Assembly (NCBI RefSeq): GCF_032335695.1
Contig: NZ_JACTOJ010000002.1
Location: forward strand, 124,001 to 188,000
Direction of reading: 5' to 3'
DNA length: 64,000 nucleotides
From: JACTOJ01 sp032335695
Lineage (GTDB): Bacteria > Bacillota > Clostridia > Clostridiales > Clostridiaceae
Shown one piece after another: positions 35,242 to 43,287 of the stretch. How positions within the stretch are numbered: position 1 is the stretch's first letter; each line of letters opens with the position of its first letter. A program made the position numbers and the translations under genes. The notes beneath the pieces are model-generated. The model saw only the letters and a list, made by a program, of their open reading frames with translations, made no database searches and was not told the DNA's origin.

Positions 35242-36615
35242 TTATACCACTCCTAAATTACTTATTCTATAAAATTGACCTTCCCATTTACATGCTAGTG
35301 TTACTTTTGTACCGTTTCTACACTTTTTTACTAAGAGATTAACGCATTGAGGGTTATACGTAGCATCCTTTGATTTAAAATCTAGTTTTCCTTCCTTCTC
35401 GGCTTGGTGCCTTCCTATTGGATCATCTAGTTCAGTATTTCTATATATGCCTATAACCTTGTCACTATCTCTAAATATTGAAGCACTCTCTGCTATATCA
35501 TCATCAGATAGCTTCTCGTTAGCTGTATAGCTTGTACCTTTTTTATTCTGTACGCTCTGTTTAGCTTGGGATAATATCACTATAGGTATGTTTAAATCAT
35601 TGGCAAGACGTTTTAATGTGCCTGTTATATTAGCTATAGCCAAATCTCTTCTCTCTGCCGCTGGAGCCTGTATAAGTCCAACATAATCAATAAAGACTAT
35701 GTCCGTATTATTCTTCATTTTTTCAAGTTGTATCTTAGCAACAATCTCGCTTAAAGAATTTTTTTGGCTTATAATTAATCTATTTTCACTGCAAAGGTAC
35801 CCAATTACATTATTAATATTTATAAACTCTTTTTCGTCAATCTGACCTTTTCTCATTCTTCCATTTTGTATAGTACATACATTGCAAGCTAACCTCTCCA
35901 GGAGTTGAGTTGGTGTCATTTCAAGTGTAAAAAATAATGTTTTTTTCTTACTCTGCAGTACCATATTTAAAGCTATCTGGCAAGCTAGAACAGTTTTTCC
36001 TACGCCGCTGAATGCAAATATATCGATTAGCTCTGAGCCAGAAAATCCGCCTATAATTTCATCAAGATTGTGAATTCCAGTTTTTATTCCTTGGCTGCCT
36101 TCTATACCCTCAACCCTATTTTGAAGAGTTATTAAAAATTGCTCTTGATGTTCATATGGTGTTAGCTCATTTTTGCCAGTATTAAACATGTCCATTATCT
36201 TGCCATGAATATTTGTTTTTAGAACATCAGTATTATCATTTTCATGGATTTTAATATAGTTTGCTAATTCTAATAATTCTCGTTTAGTTCTGTACTCCCT
36301 GAGAATATCTATATAATTTTCGATATTGCTTGTACTTGGAACTCCATCAAAAATTTGTGTTATGTAAGTAATTCCACCGCACTTTTCAATATCATTTTTG
36401 CTCTTTAGGTGTTCTAGTAGCAATATAAGGTCTATTTTGCTGTACTTATGCAAAACTTCGCTTATATCGGTATATAACACTTTGTGCCTATCATCATAAA
36501 AATCTAAACTTTTTATACCTTTGCTTTTTATTTGGAGTGCAGCATCTAAATCTATGATCATTGCTCCTAAAATACTCTGCTCTATTTCTAAGCTCTTATA
36601 GGCTTCTGTATTCAC
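35242..36615 (-). CDS. DnaB-like replicative helicase
   Basis: 457 residues from GTG at 36615 behind AGGGGTGAT. N-terminal DnaB domain ('SLEIEQSILGAMIID'), then a RecA-like motor with Walker A 'GVGKT', Walker B 'IVFIDYVGLI' and arginine-finger region. It is as long as cellular DnaB, so it should work as a replicative helicase for the island, loaded by the initiator at 36626. Phage satellites usually replicate with their own initiator/helicase after induction. Confidence 0.93.
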   Translation of the reverse strand: MNTEAYKSLEIEQSILGAMIIDLDAALQIKSKGIKSLDFYDDRHKVLYTDISEVLHKYSKIDLILLLEHLKSKNDIEKCGGITYITQIFDGVPSTSNIENYIDILREYRTKRELLELANYIKIHENDNTDVLKTNIHGKIMDMFNTGKNELTPYEHQEQFLITLQNRVEGIEGSQGIKTGIHNLDEIIGGFSGSELIDIFAFSGVGKTVLACQIALNMVLQSKKKTLFFTLEMTPTQLLERLACNVCTIQNGRMRKGQIDEKEFININNVIGYLCSENRLIISQKNSLSEIVAKIQLEKMKNNTDIVFIDYVGLIQAPAAERRDLAIANITGTLKRLANDLNIPIVILSQAKQSVQNKKGTSYTANEKLSDDDIAESASIFRDSDKVIGIYRNTELDDPIGRHQAEKEGKLDFKSKDATYNPQCVNLLVKKCRNGTKVTLACKWEGQFYRISNLGVV

Positions 36616-36625
36616 CTTATCACCC

Positions 36626-37273
36626 CTATAGAATAATATCTTCGATTTCCTTTCTGTCAGAAGTATTTTTACTACCGCTATTTGATTTACCACACCATGT
36701 GTTTAATACTCTATAATGATCCTTGTACTTGTTGCCTTTTCCATTGGCAATATAGTTATCAAGGGCAATTATATTTTTATGGACTACACTTTTAGTAAAT
36801 TTATCAACTAGCTTGTTATATTCCTCTTGTGTAATTTTTACTTTGTCCACAACATCATCAATAAATTTTAAGTCCATATATATTTCTTTACTTAATATTC
36901 TTTTATTAGTATTCTTAGAGTCAATTTTCTTTACCACCTGTTGTAAAGATTTTTTACTACCGTTGTCAATTTCTTTTACCACGTTGTCAAAATTATTTAC
37001 CACGTCGAAATCGTATATAACAGTATAGCTATTATTATCAAAATCACCGTTTGTTTTAGTTTTATTAACTGCTATATATCCTTTATTGCTTAATGATTGA
37101 ACTGTTTTAATTGCTGTGGGCTTTGAACATTTAAGCACCTCACATATTTTTTTATATGAAGGATACACTTTATTCCCTATACTAAGAAAATATATTAGTA
37201 ATACTTTTTCATTCACATTAAGCTCTTCATTGCGGATTAAATTGTTAGGTACTTGTGTAAATCCTTCTGCCAT
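36626..37273 (-). CDS. Replication initiator with winged helix
   Basis: 215 residues. Residues 5-75 are a winged HTH ('PSYKKICEVLKCSKPTAIKT'), residues 100-140 a polar linker and 'NIIALDNYIANGKGNKYKDH' near the C-terminus is typical of phage replisome organisers that end in a DnaD-like part. It probably binds the island origin and loads the helicase encoded 10 nt downstream. Confidence 0.75.
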   Translation of the reverse strand: MAEGFTQVPNNLIRNEELNVNEKVLLIYFLSIGNKVYPSYKKICEVLKCSKPTAIKTVQSLSNKGYIAVNKTKTNGDFDNNSYTVIYDFDVVNNFDNVVKEIDNGSKKSLQQVVKKIDSKNTNKRILSKEIYMDLKFIDDVVDKVKITQEEYNKLVDKFTKSVVHKNIIALDNYIANGKGNKYKDHYRVLNTWCGKSNSGSKNTSDRKEIEDIIL

Positions 37274-37285
37274 AAAATCACCTGC

Positions 37286-37687
37286 TTAGTACCATTCGAT
37301 ACCATTATTTTTAGCCCTATAGACGTGTAGCCAAAATGATTTAAACTTTACTTTAATGGCCACGTCTTTACCAGACATTGATAATGGTTCATAGCCTATT
37401 AAATCTTTTTTAAATTCTTTGCTCTGTAGCTCCAGATATTGATTAAACAACAATTCTTCCTTTAGCCTTTTAATTTCTGTCTGCAAATAAGCTTTTTTCT
37501 TGTCTATCCTTAAGGCTTCTTCTGGCGTATTGCCACCATTTTGAGGAAGATTAATAAACTCTTTGGTAAGTCTAGTTATTTGCAATATTAGTTTGTCCTC
37601 TGGCTGCTTATCTTCTCTACGCTCTGCCAATGAATCCACCTGTTCCAGTAAATCATTCTGCCTATTTAATACTTCTTCTGTTGTCAT
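37286..37687 (-). CDS. Hypothetical island protein
   Basis: 133 residues behind a GGTGG site. Two coiled-coil parts (about 5-45 and 65-95), then a C-terminal beta section. Unrecognised. It sits 12 nt before the initiator gene and 15 nt after the excisionase-like gene, so it belongs to the early operon. Confidence 0.6.
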   Translation of the reverse strand: MTTEEVLNRQNDLLEQVDSLAERREDKQPEDKLILQITRLTKEFINLPQNGGNTPEEALRIDKKKAYLQTEIKRLKEELLFNQYLELQSKEFKKDLIGYEPLSMSGKDVAIKVKFKSFWLHVYRAKNNGIEWY

Positions 37688-37702
37688 AAAAACACCACCT
37701 TT

Positions 37703-37939
37703 CTAAGCTTTAATTTTTCTAAGTACGCCATAGGATATATCTGGATCTTTTTCACTTATGTTCTCTAGGGCCATCTTCTCCAAATCCTCTTCCAACCAAT
37801 CTTCACGAAGTATAAATCGATTCCCAGCCATATTGAATCTTATTTTCTTTTGCTTACACCACATTCTAGCTCTATATGGTGTTATTCCAGGGAAATGCTG
37901 TTCTACATCTTTGATTAAAAAATACGCTGTTTTACTCAT
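37703..37939 (-). CDS. Excisionase/MerR-like DNA-binding protein
   Basis: 78 residues. 'IKDVEQHFPGITPYRARMWC' followed by a wing ending 'NRFILREDW' matches the winged-helix of excisionases and MerR-like phage proteins. By position next to the switch it may be the recombination directionality factor or an early regulator. Confidence 0.6.
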   Translation of the reverse strand: MSKTAYFLIKDVEQHFPGITPYRARMWCKQKKIRFNMAGNRFILREDWLEEDLEKMALENISEKDPDISYGVLRKIKA

Positions 37940-37952
37940 TTTTCATTACCTC

Positions 37953-38141
37953 CTAAAAAAATAATTCTTCGGCGGATACGCCTAACAACTCACTTATTTT
38001 TTTCATAATTGTTATACTTGGATTTTTAGCTTTACCATTCTCCAATTGCCTTAAATACTCTCTTGATATTCCAACCTTTTCAGCAAACTCACAATGCTTA
38101 TAACCCATGCCTACTATTAGCGCTTTTAATTTGTATTTCAA
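37953..38141 (-). CDS. Cro-like XRE regulator
   Basis: 62 residues from TTG at 38141 behind GGGGGTGATG, preferred over a longer frame that would run through operator O1. One XRE HTH ('CEFAEKVGISREYLRQLE', 'ITIMKKISELLGV'). It is first of the leftward operon and is divergent from the repressor, which is the usual Cro/Str position. Confidence 0.85.
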   Translation of the reverse strand: MKYKLKALIVGMGYKHCEFAEKVGISREYLRQLENGKAKNPSITIMKKISELLGVSAEELFF

Positions 38142-38156
38142 ATCATCACCCCCAGC

Positions 38157-38265
38157 TGACACCTTTACGGTGTCATTTGTGAAATTATTATAACATGACA
38201 CCTTATAGTTTGCAATACGTTTTTATAATAATTATTTTGACAACTGAAAGGTGTTGTTTTATTAT
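38157..38265. promoter_or_regulatory. Divergent switch: two promoters and three operators
   Basis: Leftward promoter: -35 TTGCAA (38210-38215), 17 bp, -10 TATAAT (complement of 38187-38192). Rightward promoter: -35 TTGACA (38237-38242), 17 bp, -10 TATTAT (38260-38265). Three 19-bp operator-like repeats: 38157-38175 (TGACACC-N5-GGTGTCA, perfect), 38196-38214 (left half only well kept) and 38238-38256. The second lies inside the leftward promoter and the third over the -35 of the repressor promoter, giving repression and autoregulation. Confidence 0.75.
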
Positions 38266-38286
38266 TAATATAGTGAGGTGTTTATT

Positions 38287-39198
38287 TTGATTGGGAAAAA
38301 TTTAGAACTTATTAGAAAATTTGTTGGTATAAGCCAAAGAGAACTTGGCCGACGCATAGAAATGAGTGGTCAATATATAGCAAAGATAGAGAAAGGTGAA
38401 AGGACTCCTACTGTTAATACTATTGAAAAAATCGCTAGTGCATTGAATGTTGAGGTGTATGAACTTTTTGAACATCCAAAATTTACAAGAGAGCTTTTTT
38501 TTGAAAAGATAGAAAAACAAAATATTACTGAAGAAGAAATTTTGAAAAATTGTGATTTTCCAATAGGAAACCTAAGTAGAATTTTTTCTGATAGAGGTTT
38601 ATGGGCATATATCCATGGTTATTATGAAATAGGCATGTATTTAGGTTTTAGCAAGGATTTTTTAAAAAAAAGATATGAATTAGATTTAGAAATAAAAAAA
38701 ACAATACCTACTCATCTTTACGATAAACATATTGAAGATTTAAAAAATAAATATAGAGCATGGGTAAATCATCGCGATAAGTATAATAGAGCCTATCTAA
38801 TGGAATTAGCTTATAATGAAAACCCACTAGATGAAAAAATAGCTCATTTATATGACAAAATGAAAAATCATTCATTAACAACTGATGATATAAAATTGAT
38901 TGATACTTGTATAAGTGAATACATCCTAAAAAAATCTAATACCTATGATGGAGCTATATTAAATTCTGATAAAAATGATTATCATTTATTTTTACAATTT
39001 CTTATTTCCCTTGGATACACTAAAGAGAAATTAGAAAAATATGATACCGCCTTCTACCTTTTAGCTGAAAATATGGATAAAGAGAACACACCTAAATACT
39101 CAGAATACTTATTTTATAAGATTAAAGCACAAATAGAATTAGAGATAAAACAATTGAAAGAACTAGATTCCAAAGATACAAAATATCTATTAGATTAA
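38287..39198 (+). CDS. XRE-family repressor of the island
   Basis: 303 residues from TTG at 38287, chosen because GAGGTG ends 6 nt before it. N-terminal XRE HTH ('ISQRELGRRIEMSGQYIAKI'), then about 230 residues with an unrecognised helical C-terminal part; no LexA-like Ser-Lys protease motif. Satellite repressors (Stl type) share this build and are relieved by binding a phage protein rather than by RecA cleavage, so the C-terminal part may be the sensor of a helper phage. Confidence 0.8.
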   Translation: MIGKNLELIRKFVGISQRELGRRIEMSGQYIAKIEKGERTPTVNTIEKIASALNVEVYELFEHPKFTRELFFEKIEKQNITEEEILKNCDFPIGNLSRIFSDRGLWAYIHGYYEIGMYLGFSKDFLKKRYELDLEIKKTIPTHLYDKHIEDLKNKYRAWVNHRDKYNRAYLMELAYNENPLDEKIAHLYDKMKNHSLTTDDIKLIDTCISEYILKKSNTYDGAILNSDKNDYHLFLQFLISLGYTKEKLEKYDTAFYLLAENMDKENTPKYSEYLFYKIKAQIELEIKQLKELDSKDTKYLLD

Positions 39199-39220
39199 CA
39201 CCGAAAGGAGAGATTACTTA

Positions 39221-40669
39221 ATGGCAGCCATAGAAAAGCGTGGAGATAACTCCTACAGGCTTACTGTGTCCTGTGGGTATGATAAGCAAGGTAAGAAGAT
39301 AATCAAGCGTAAAACCGTAGATTTATCACATATAAAGCCTAATAAGCAGCTGGAAGAAGCTAATAAGCAATGGATTTTATTTAAAGATGAAGTTGAGAAA
39401 GGAATATACCTGGATAGTGGTAAAATAACCTTTGAAGATTTTATAAATAAGTGGCTTAAGGACTATGCAGAGCCTGAACTCGCCCCTAAAACACTATTTA
39501 GATATAAAGAAATTATAAACTCAAGAATCATTCCGGCTCTTGGCCATATAAAAATAAATAAACTTCAACCAACTCATTTAACCGAGTTCTATAACAATCT
39601 TAGAGAAAGTGGAATCAGGTTAGATAAAAAGTATGTTCCAAAGGAAAACTTTGTTGACCTCATTTCAGAACTAGGCTATACCCCTAAAGACATTATGCAA
39701 AAATGCAATGTATCAGAAAGAACCCTATTAAATATAAAGCATGGCAAGAGCGTCCAATCAGCCACAGCAAATAAAATAGTAACCGTCTTAAATATAAAAA
39801 CAGAGTATTTATTCAATACTGTTAGTGATAATACTGCTTTATCTGAAAGAACTATCCTTCACCACCATAGAATTATTTCAAGCATTTTAACTTGTGCAGT
39901 ACAATGGGGATTTATTTTAAATAATCCTGCATCAAGAGTTAAGGCTCCTAAGGTAGAAAAGAAAGAAGCCAGACATTACGACATAGATCAGACGGAATAT
40001 ATACTGGAGCTGCTACAGGAAGAACCTATAAAATATAGAACTATGGTTACCTTAGCTATCTATGGAGGTATGAGAGAGGGTGAGCTTGCTGCTCTTACCT
40101 GGGATGATGTTGACCTCAAGAATTGCCTATTAAGAATAAATAAATCTCTGCAGCATTTAACCGGTCAAGGCACCTTCATAAAAAGTACAAAGAATGAAAC
40201 CAGTAATAGAATAATATCCTTGCCGCCCTCTGTAATTGCTTTGCTAAAGAATTATAAGCTATGGCAGAATGGACAAAAATCTGATATGGGTGACCTGTGG
40301 AACGATACAAATAGCCTCTTTACTGCTATAGATGGAACTTACATTTTTCCTGGTATAGTAGGCAGCTGGTTCAGTAATTTTATAGCACGACATAATAAAA
40401 AAATTATGGATGATGATACTATAAAAAAAGATGATAAAGAAAAGTATTTACTCGATAGGGTGAACTTTCATGGCTTAAGACACACCTCGGCCACGATATT
40501 GATTAATCAGGGAATGGATGTTACTACAGTTAGTAAAAGGCTAGGTCATGCCAGGACATCAACCACAACTGATATTTACGCCCATAGTTTAAAGAAAGCT
40601 GACTTTGAAGCTTCTCAAAAGTTAGAAGAGCTTTTCAATAAGAAGAATAAGAGTAAAAAGAAAAGCTAA
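39221..40669 (+). CDS. int: Tyrosine integrase with inserted HTH
   Basis: 482 residues. N-terminal AP2-like arm-binding domain (1-60), SAM-like core-binding domain interrupted at about residues 132-205, and a catalytic domain with Arg285, His417, Arg420, His443 and nucleophile Tyr453; all are present. The insert ('GYTPKDIMQKCNVSERTLLN' and following) reads like an XRE helix-turn-helix. It makes the protein about 80 residues longer than usual. It lies 136 bp from attR in tRNA-Trp and surely drives integration there. A GAAAGGAGAG site precedes ATG. Confidence 0.95.
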   Translation: MAAIEKRGDNSYRLTVSCGYDKQGKKIIKRKTVDLSHIKPNKQLEEANKQWILFKDEVEKGIYLDSGKITFEDFINKWLKDYAEPELAPKTLFRYKEIINSRIIPALGHIKINKLQPTHLTEFYNNLRESGIRLDKKYVPKENFVDLISELGYTPKDIMQKCNVSERTLLNIKHGKSVQSATANKIVTVLNIKTEYLFNTVSDNTALSERTILHHHRIISSILTCAVQWGFILNNPASRVKAPKVEKKEARHYDIDQTEYILELLQEEPIKYRTMVTLAIYGGMREGELAALTWDDVDLKNCLLRINKSLQHLTGQGTFIKSTKNETSNRIISLPPSVIALLKNYKLWQNGQKSDMGDLWNDTNSLFTAIDGTYIFPGIVGSWFSNFIARHNKKIMDDDTIKKDDKEKYLLDRVNFHGLRHTSATILINQGMDVTTVSKRLGHARTSTTTDIYAHSLKKADFEASQKLEELFNKKNKSKKKS

Positions 40670-40710
40670 TTTCTTTCAGTTATTTGTGAGGATTTAGAAT
40701 AACTTTTTGC

Positions 40711-40759
40711 ATGAGTAGTACCCAAATAGAACCCAATTCACTGTTTAGTACCCATTTTC
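40711..40759. promoter_or_regulatory. Candidate integrase arm sites, attR side
   Basis: AGTACCC at 40717-40723, AGAACCC at 40728-40734 (11 bp later) and AGTACCC at 40747-40753. The last, extended to AGTACCCATTTTC, is the exact complement of the sequence at 27432-27444 by attL. Confidence 0.55.
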
Positions 40760-40800
40760 AAAAAATAAAAAAGCCTGTGAAACATTGATTTCACAAGCTT
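40760..40800 (-). terminator. Terminator downstream of tRNA-Trp
   Basis: AAGCCTGTGAAA pairs with TTTCACAAGCTT (40771-40800) at 11 of 12 positions, followed leftwards by a T-rich run. It is carried by the island and stops the tRNA transcript before the integrase end. Confidence 0.85.
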
Positions 40801-40805
40801 TGGTT

Positions 40806-40881
40806 TGGCAGGGGCAGCAGGGATCGAACCCGCAACCTACGGTTTTGGAGACCGCCACTCTACCAGTTGAGCTATGCCCCT
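40806..40881 (-). tRNA. tRNA-Trp (CCA), attB/attR of the island
   Basis: 76 nt with encoded CCA. Acceptor stem AGGGGCA/TGCCCCT, T-loop GGTTCGATCCC, anticodon CCA in loop CTCCAAA. Its 3' 45 nt are the island's recombination core, so integration leaves the tRNA intact. Confidence 0.96.
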
Positions 40882-40990
40882 TCGCAACAAAATTTATTAT
40901 ATATGATTCCAATATAAATTGCAACCACTTTTTTTACTTTAATATGTATGATAATGAAAATCTAAGAATTAAAGAGATAAATTGATGTAA

Positions 40991-41917
40991 TCATTTTTTG
41001 TTATCATTTTCAGAGGTTATTAGAGAAAACAAGCTATTGTAGTTGTTTTGAAGGAAATCCACATATCTTTCATTGCTGCTGTATATTTGTATCTGCGCTG
41101 CCTTTATTGAATTTTCTTTAATGAAGCTTTTTACTTTTTCTAAATCTGAAGGATCTGAATATAAAAATAACACATCTTTATACTCCACATCATTTTTATT
41201 TAATTTCTGCTTTAAATCTTCTATATCGCTACTATCATATATTTTCAAAGGAGTTATATTAATAGAACTAAAAAAGTAGTCTAGATTATCACCAAAGGTT
41301 ACAAAAGTTTTTCCCTTAAATTTATCCATGGATTTTTTAGCTTTTGCTATGACTGTATCCACTTCTTTAACTGCAGAGGTGTAATTATCCTCATATACAT
41401 TTCTCTTTTTCGAATCCTTTTCCTCTACTGCATTTTTTATATTAGAAAGAATCACCTTATAATCACTGGGATCAGTCCAATAATATGGATTTTTAGTAAG
41501 CTCAGTTTGCTCATAGGTTTTACTGTTTTTTAAAGCATTTATTTTAATACCTCTAGAGGTATTAACTGTAGAAACATTATCTTTTTTTAGTTCATCTACG
41601 AAGCTTGTGCACCATGGCTCAAAGTCCGCCCCAAAATACATAAAAATATCCTTCATTGCTATATTGTTCACAGAGTTCTTAGTATATTTAAAAAGCCATT
41701 GATCCTCTTCATCTTTCAGCATATAATCTACATTATTTCTATCCTTTACTATGTCCTTAACCATGTAGTATAAAAATTTATTGCTTGTCTCTATATTTAA
41801 ATATTCTTCATTTTCTACCCTCTTATTCACTTGAACAGGAGGAACACCATTATCTTTTTTCCCACAGGAAGTAAGAAAGATAGCTAAAGTTAATGCTATG
41901 CATAGGAACTTTTTCAA
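40991..41917 (-). CDS. ZnuA-like binding lipoprotein without metal histidines
   Basis: 308 residues from TTG at 41917 behind AAGGAGG. Lipobox 'AIFLTSC'. The fold pattern is that of cluster A-I metal-binding proteins, including a C-terminal 'ILNNIKNAV'-like helix and 'KGKTFVTFGDNLDYF'. But positions normally holding His are changed: 'DPHVWLDP' reads 'NPYYWTDP', the 'HDAF' motif reads 'GDNL', and no first His is present. No permease or ATPase is adjacent. It likely binds something else or acts as a scaffold. Confidence 0.7.
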   Translation of the reverse strand: MKKFLCIALTLAIFLTSCGKKDNGVPPVQVNKRVENEEYLNIETSNKFLYYMVKDIVKDRNNVDYMLKDEEDQWLFKYTKNSVNNIAMKDIFMYFGADFEPWCTSFVDELKKDNVSTVNTSRGIKINALKNSKTYEQTELTKNPYYWTDPSDYKVILSNIKNAVEEKDSKKRNVYEDNYTSAVKEVDTVIAKAKKSMDKFKGKTFVTFGDNLDYFFSSINITPLKIYDSSDIEDLKQKLNKNDVEYKDVLFLYSDPSDLEKVKSFIKENSIKAAQIQIYSSNERYVDFLQNNYNSLFSLITSENDNKK

Positions 41918-42118
41918 TGTTTTTGCCTCCTTACAAATATCATACGAAACAATTATATATGAAAAAACTGAAAACTGCAAATTACAATACTTTACACTGC
42001 TCATCTATGAGGCACTGCTTTTCTTTTTAAGCTATTTGTTATAAAATATGCTTATGCATTAAAATATTAGGCTAGGTTTAAATTTAAAACCTAGGCAGAT
42101 ATTATGGAGGTGACTAAT

Positions 42119-42580
42119 TTGGAGTTTATTATAGATAGTATTGAAAAGACCATGCATTTAGGTCAGCAATTAGGTGAAAGGGCAAAGGCTGGAGATATAA
42201 TATGCCTTACAGGTGATTTAGGTTGCGGCAAAACACACCTTACTAAAGGGCTTGCTAAAGGGCTTGGAATAACTGATGAAATAACCAGCCCTACCTTTAC
42301 AATAGTGAATGAATATGAAAGCGGAAGGTTAAAGCTAAACCATTTTGATGTTTATAGAGTAAATGATCCAGATGAAATAGAAGGAATTGGATTTGATGAA
42401 TATATATTTAGTGACGCTGTTTCCGTCATAGAATGGGCTAATTACATAGATATGCTTATTCCTGATGAATCGCTTCATATATCTATGAAAAAGCTTCCTG
42501 AAAGAGGAGAAAATTTCAGAAAAATAGTTATAAATTATACTGATAAAAGATATGAATATGTAAAGGAGATTATGATATGA
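42119..42580 (+). CDS. tsaE: tRNA t6A biosynthesis ATPase TsaE
   Basis: 153 residues from TTG at 42119, preferred over ATG at 42104 because GGAGGTG lies between them. Walker A 'GDLGCGKTHLTKGLA', 'TSPTFTIVNEY' and 'WANYI' motifs mark TsaE, the ATPase that recycles the TsaB-TsaD complex. First gene of a tsaE-tsaB-rimI operon with ATGA overlap. Confidence 0.95.
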   Translation: MEFIIDSIEKTMHLGQQLGERAKAGDIICLTGDLGCGKTHLTKGLAKGLGITDEITSPTFTIVNEYESGRLKLNHFDVYRVNDPDEIEGIGFDEYIFSDAVSVIEWANYIDMLIPDESLHISMKKLPERGENFRKIVINYTDKRYEYVKEIMI

Positions 42581-43287
42581 GAGTACTTTCGATAGATACT
42601 GCCACAGAATCAGCAAGTTGCGCTGTGCTTGAGGATGATAAACTGCTGGGAGAAATTAATTTTAATTTTGGAAAGGCTCATTCTGTAATACTGATGTCTA
42701 TGATTGATACTCTACTTACTTCTATTCATGTAGATATTAGTGAAATAGATGGTTTTATATCTTCAAGGGGACCAGGTTCTTTTACTGGCCTTAGAATAGG
42801 AATGGCTACTGTTAAAGGCTTATGCTTCGGAAGCAAAAAGGATTTTATATCAGTATCCACTTTGGATTCCTTAGCTTTCAACTTGGCTTATTCTTCAGGA
42901 GTAGTATGCCCTATTATGGACGCCTTAAGAGGCAATGTGTATACTGCACTTTATACCTTTAAAGGTGAAGAATTACAGAGAATTTCTGAATACATGGCTA
43001 TTCCTATTGAGGAGCTCATTAAAGTGCTAAAGGAATATGAAAAGGTTAATTTTATTGGGGATGGTATTATAAAATTTAAAGAGGTTCTAAAAAATAATAT
43101 TAGTAATACTAATTTTGCTCCAGTTCATCTTAATGCTGCCAGAGCTTCTTCCTTAGGAGAACTTGGTATGAAGCTTCTTAAGAGCGGTATGAAGGAAGAT
43201 ATTAATACCAGTACTCCAATATATCTAAGAAAATCCCAAGCTGAAAGGGAATATGATAAAAAAATGGGGTTGAGTAAAAATGAGTGA
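42577..43287 (+). CDS. tsaB: tRNA t6A biosynthesis protein TsaB
   Basis: 236 residues. ASKHA N-terminal 'LSIDTATESASCAV' and 'SRGPGSFTGLRIGMATVKGL' are diagnostic. It lacks the metal site of TsaD, its dimer partner (gene at 1870). Overlaps tsaE by 4 nt and rimI by 8 nt. Confidence 0.96.
   Translation: MRVLSIDTATESASCAVLEDDKLLGEINFNFGKAHSVILMSMIDTLLTSIHVDISEIDGFISSRGPGSFTGLRIGMATVKGLCFGSKKDFISVSTLDSLAFNLAYSSGVVCPIMDALRGNVYTALYTFKGEELQRISEYMAIPIEELIKVLKEYEKVNFIGDGIIKFKEVLKNNISNTNFAPVHLNAARASSLGELGMKLLKSGMKEDINTSTPIYLRKSQAEREYDKKMGLSKNE

Larger units (their letters stand above)
27295..40850. mobile_element. PICI-like phage satellite integrated at tRNA-Trp
   Basis: About 13.5 kb bounded by 46-bp direct repeats. 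From right to left: tyrosine integrase, repressor, divergent Cro-like gene, excisionase-like gene, replication initiator, DnaB-like helicase, small genes, Com-like zinc finger, J-domain protein, major capsid protein, small terminase subunit, two transcription-factor-like genes, and a membrane protein at the far end. The arrangement is that of Gram-positive phage-inducible islands. No large terminase, portal, head-tail, tail or lysis gene was found. No relaxase or type IV secretion gene is present, which argues against an ICE. Confidence 0.8.

Noticed and set aside
27295..40850. Integrative conjugative element
   Set aside because: No relaxase, coupling protein or secretion gene; TerS and capsid point to a phage satellite.
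27295..40850. Complete prophage
   Set aside because: Too small and without large terminase, portal, tail, holin or lysin genes.
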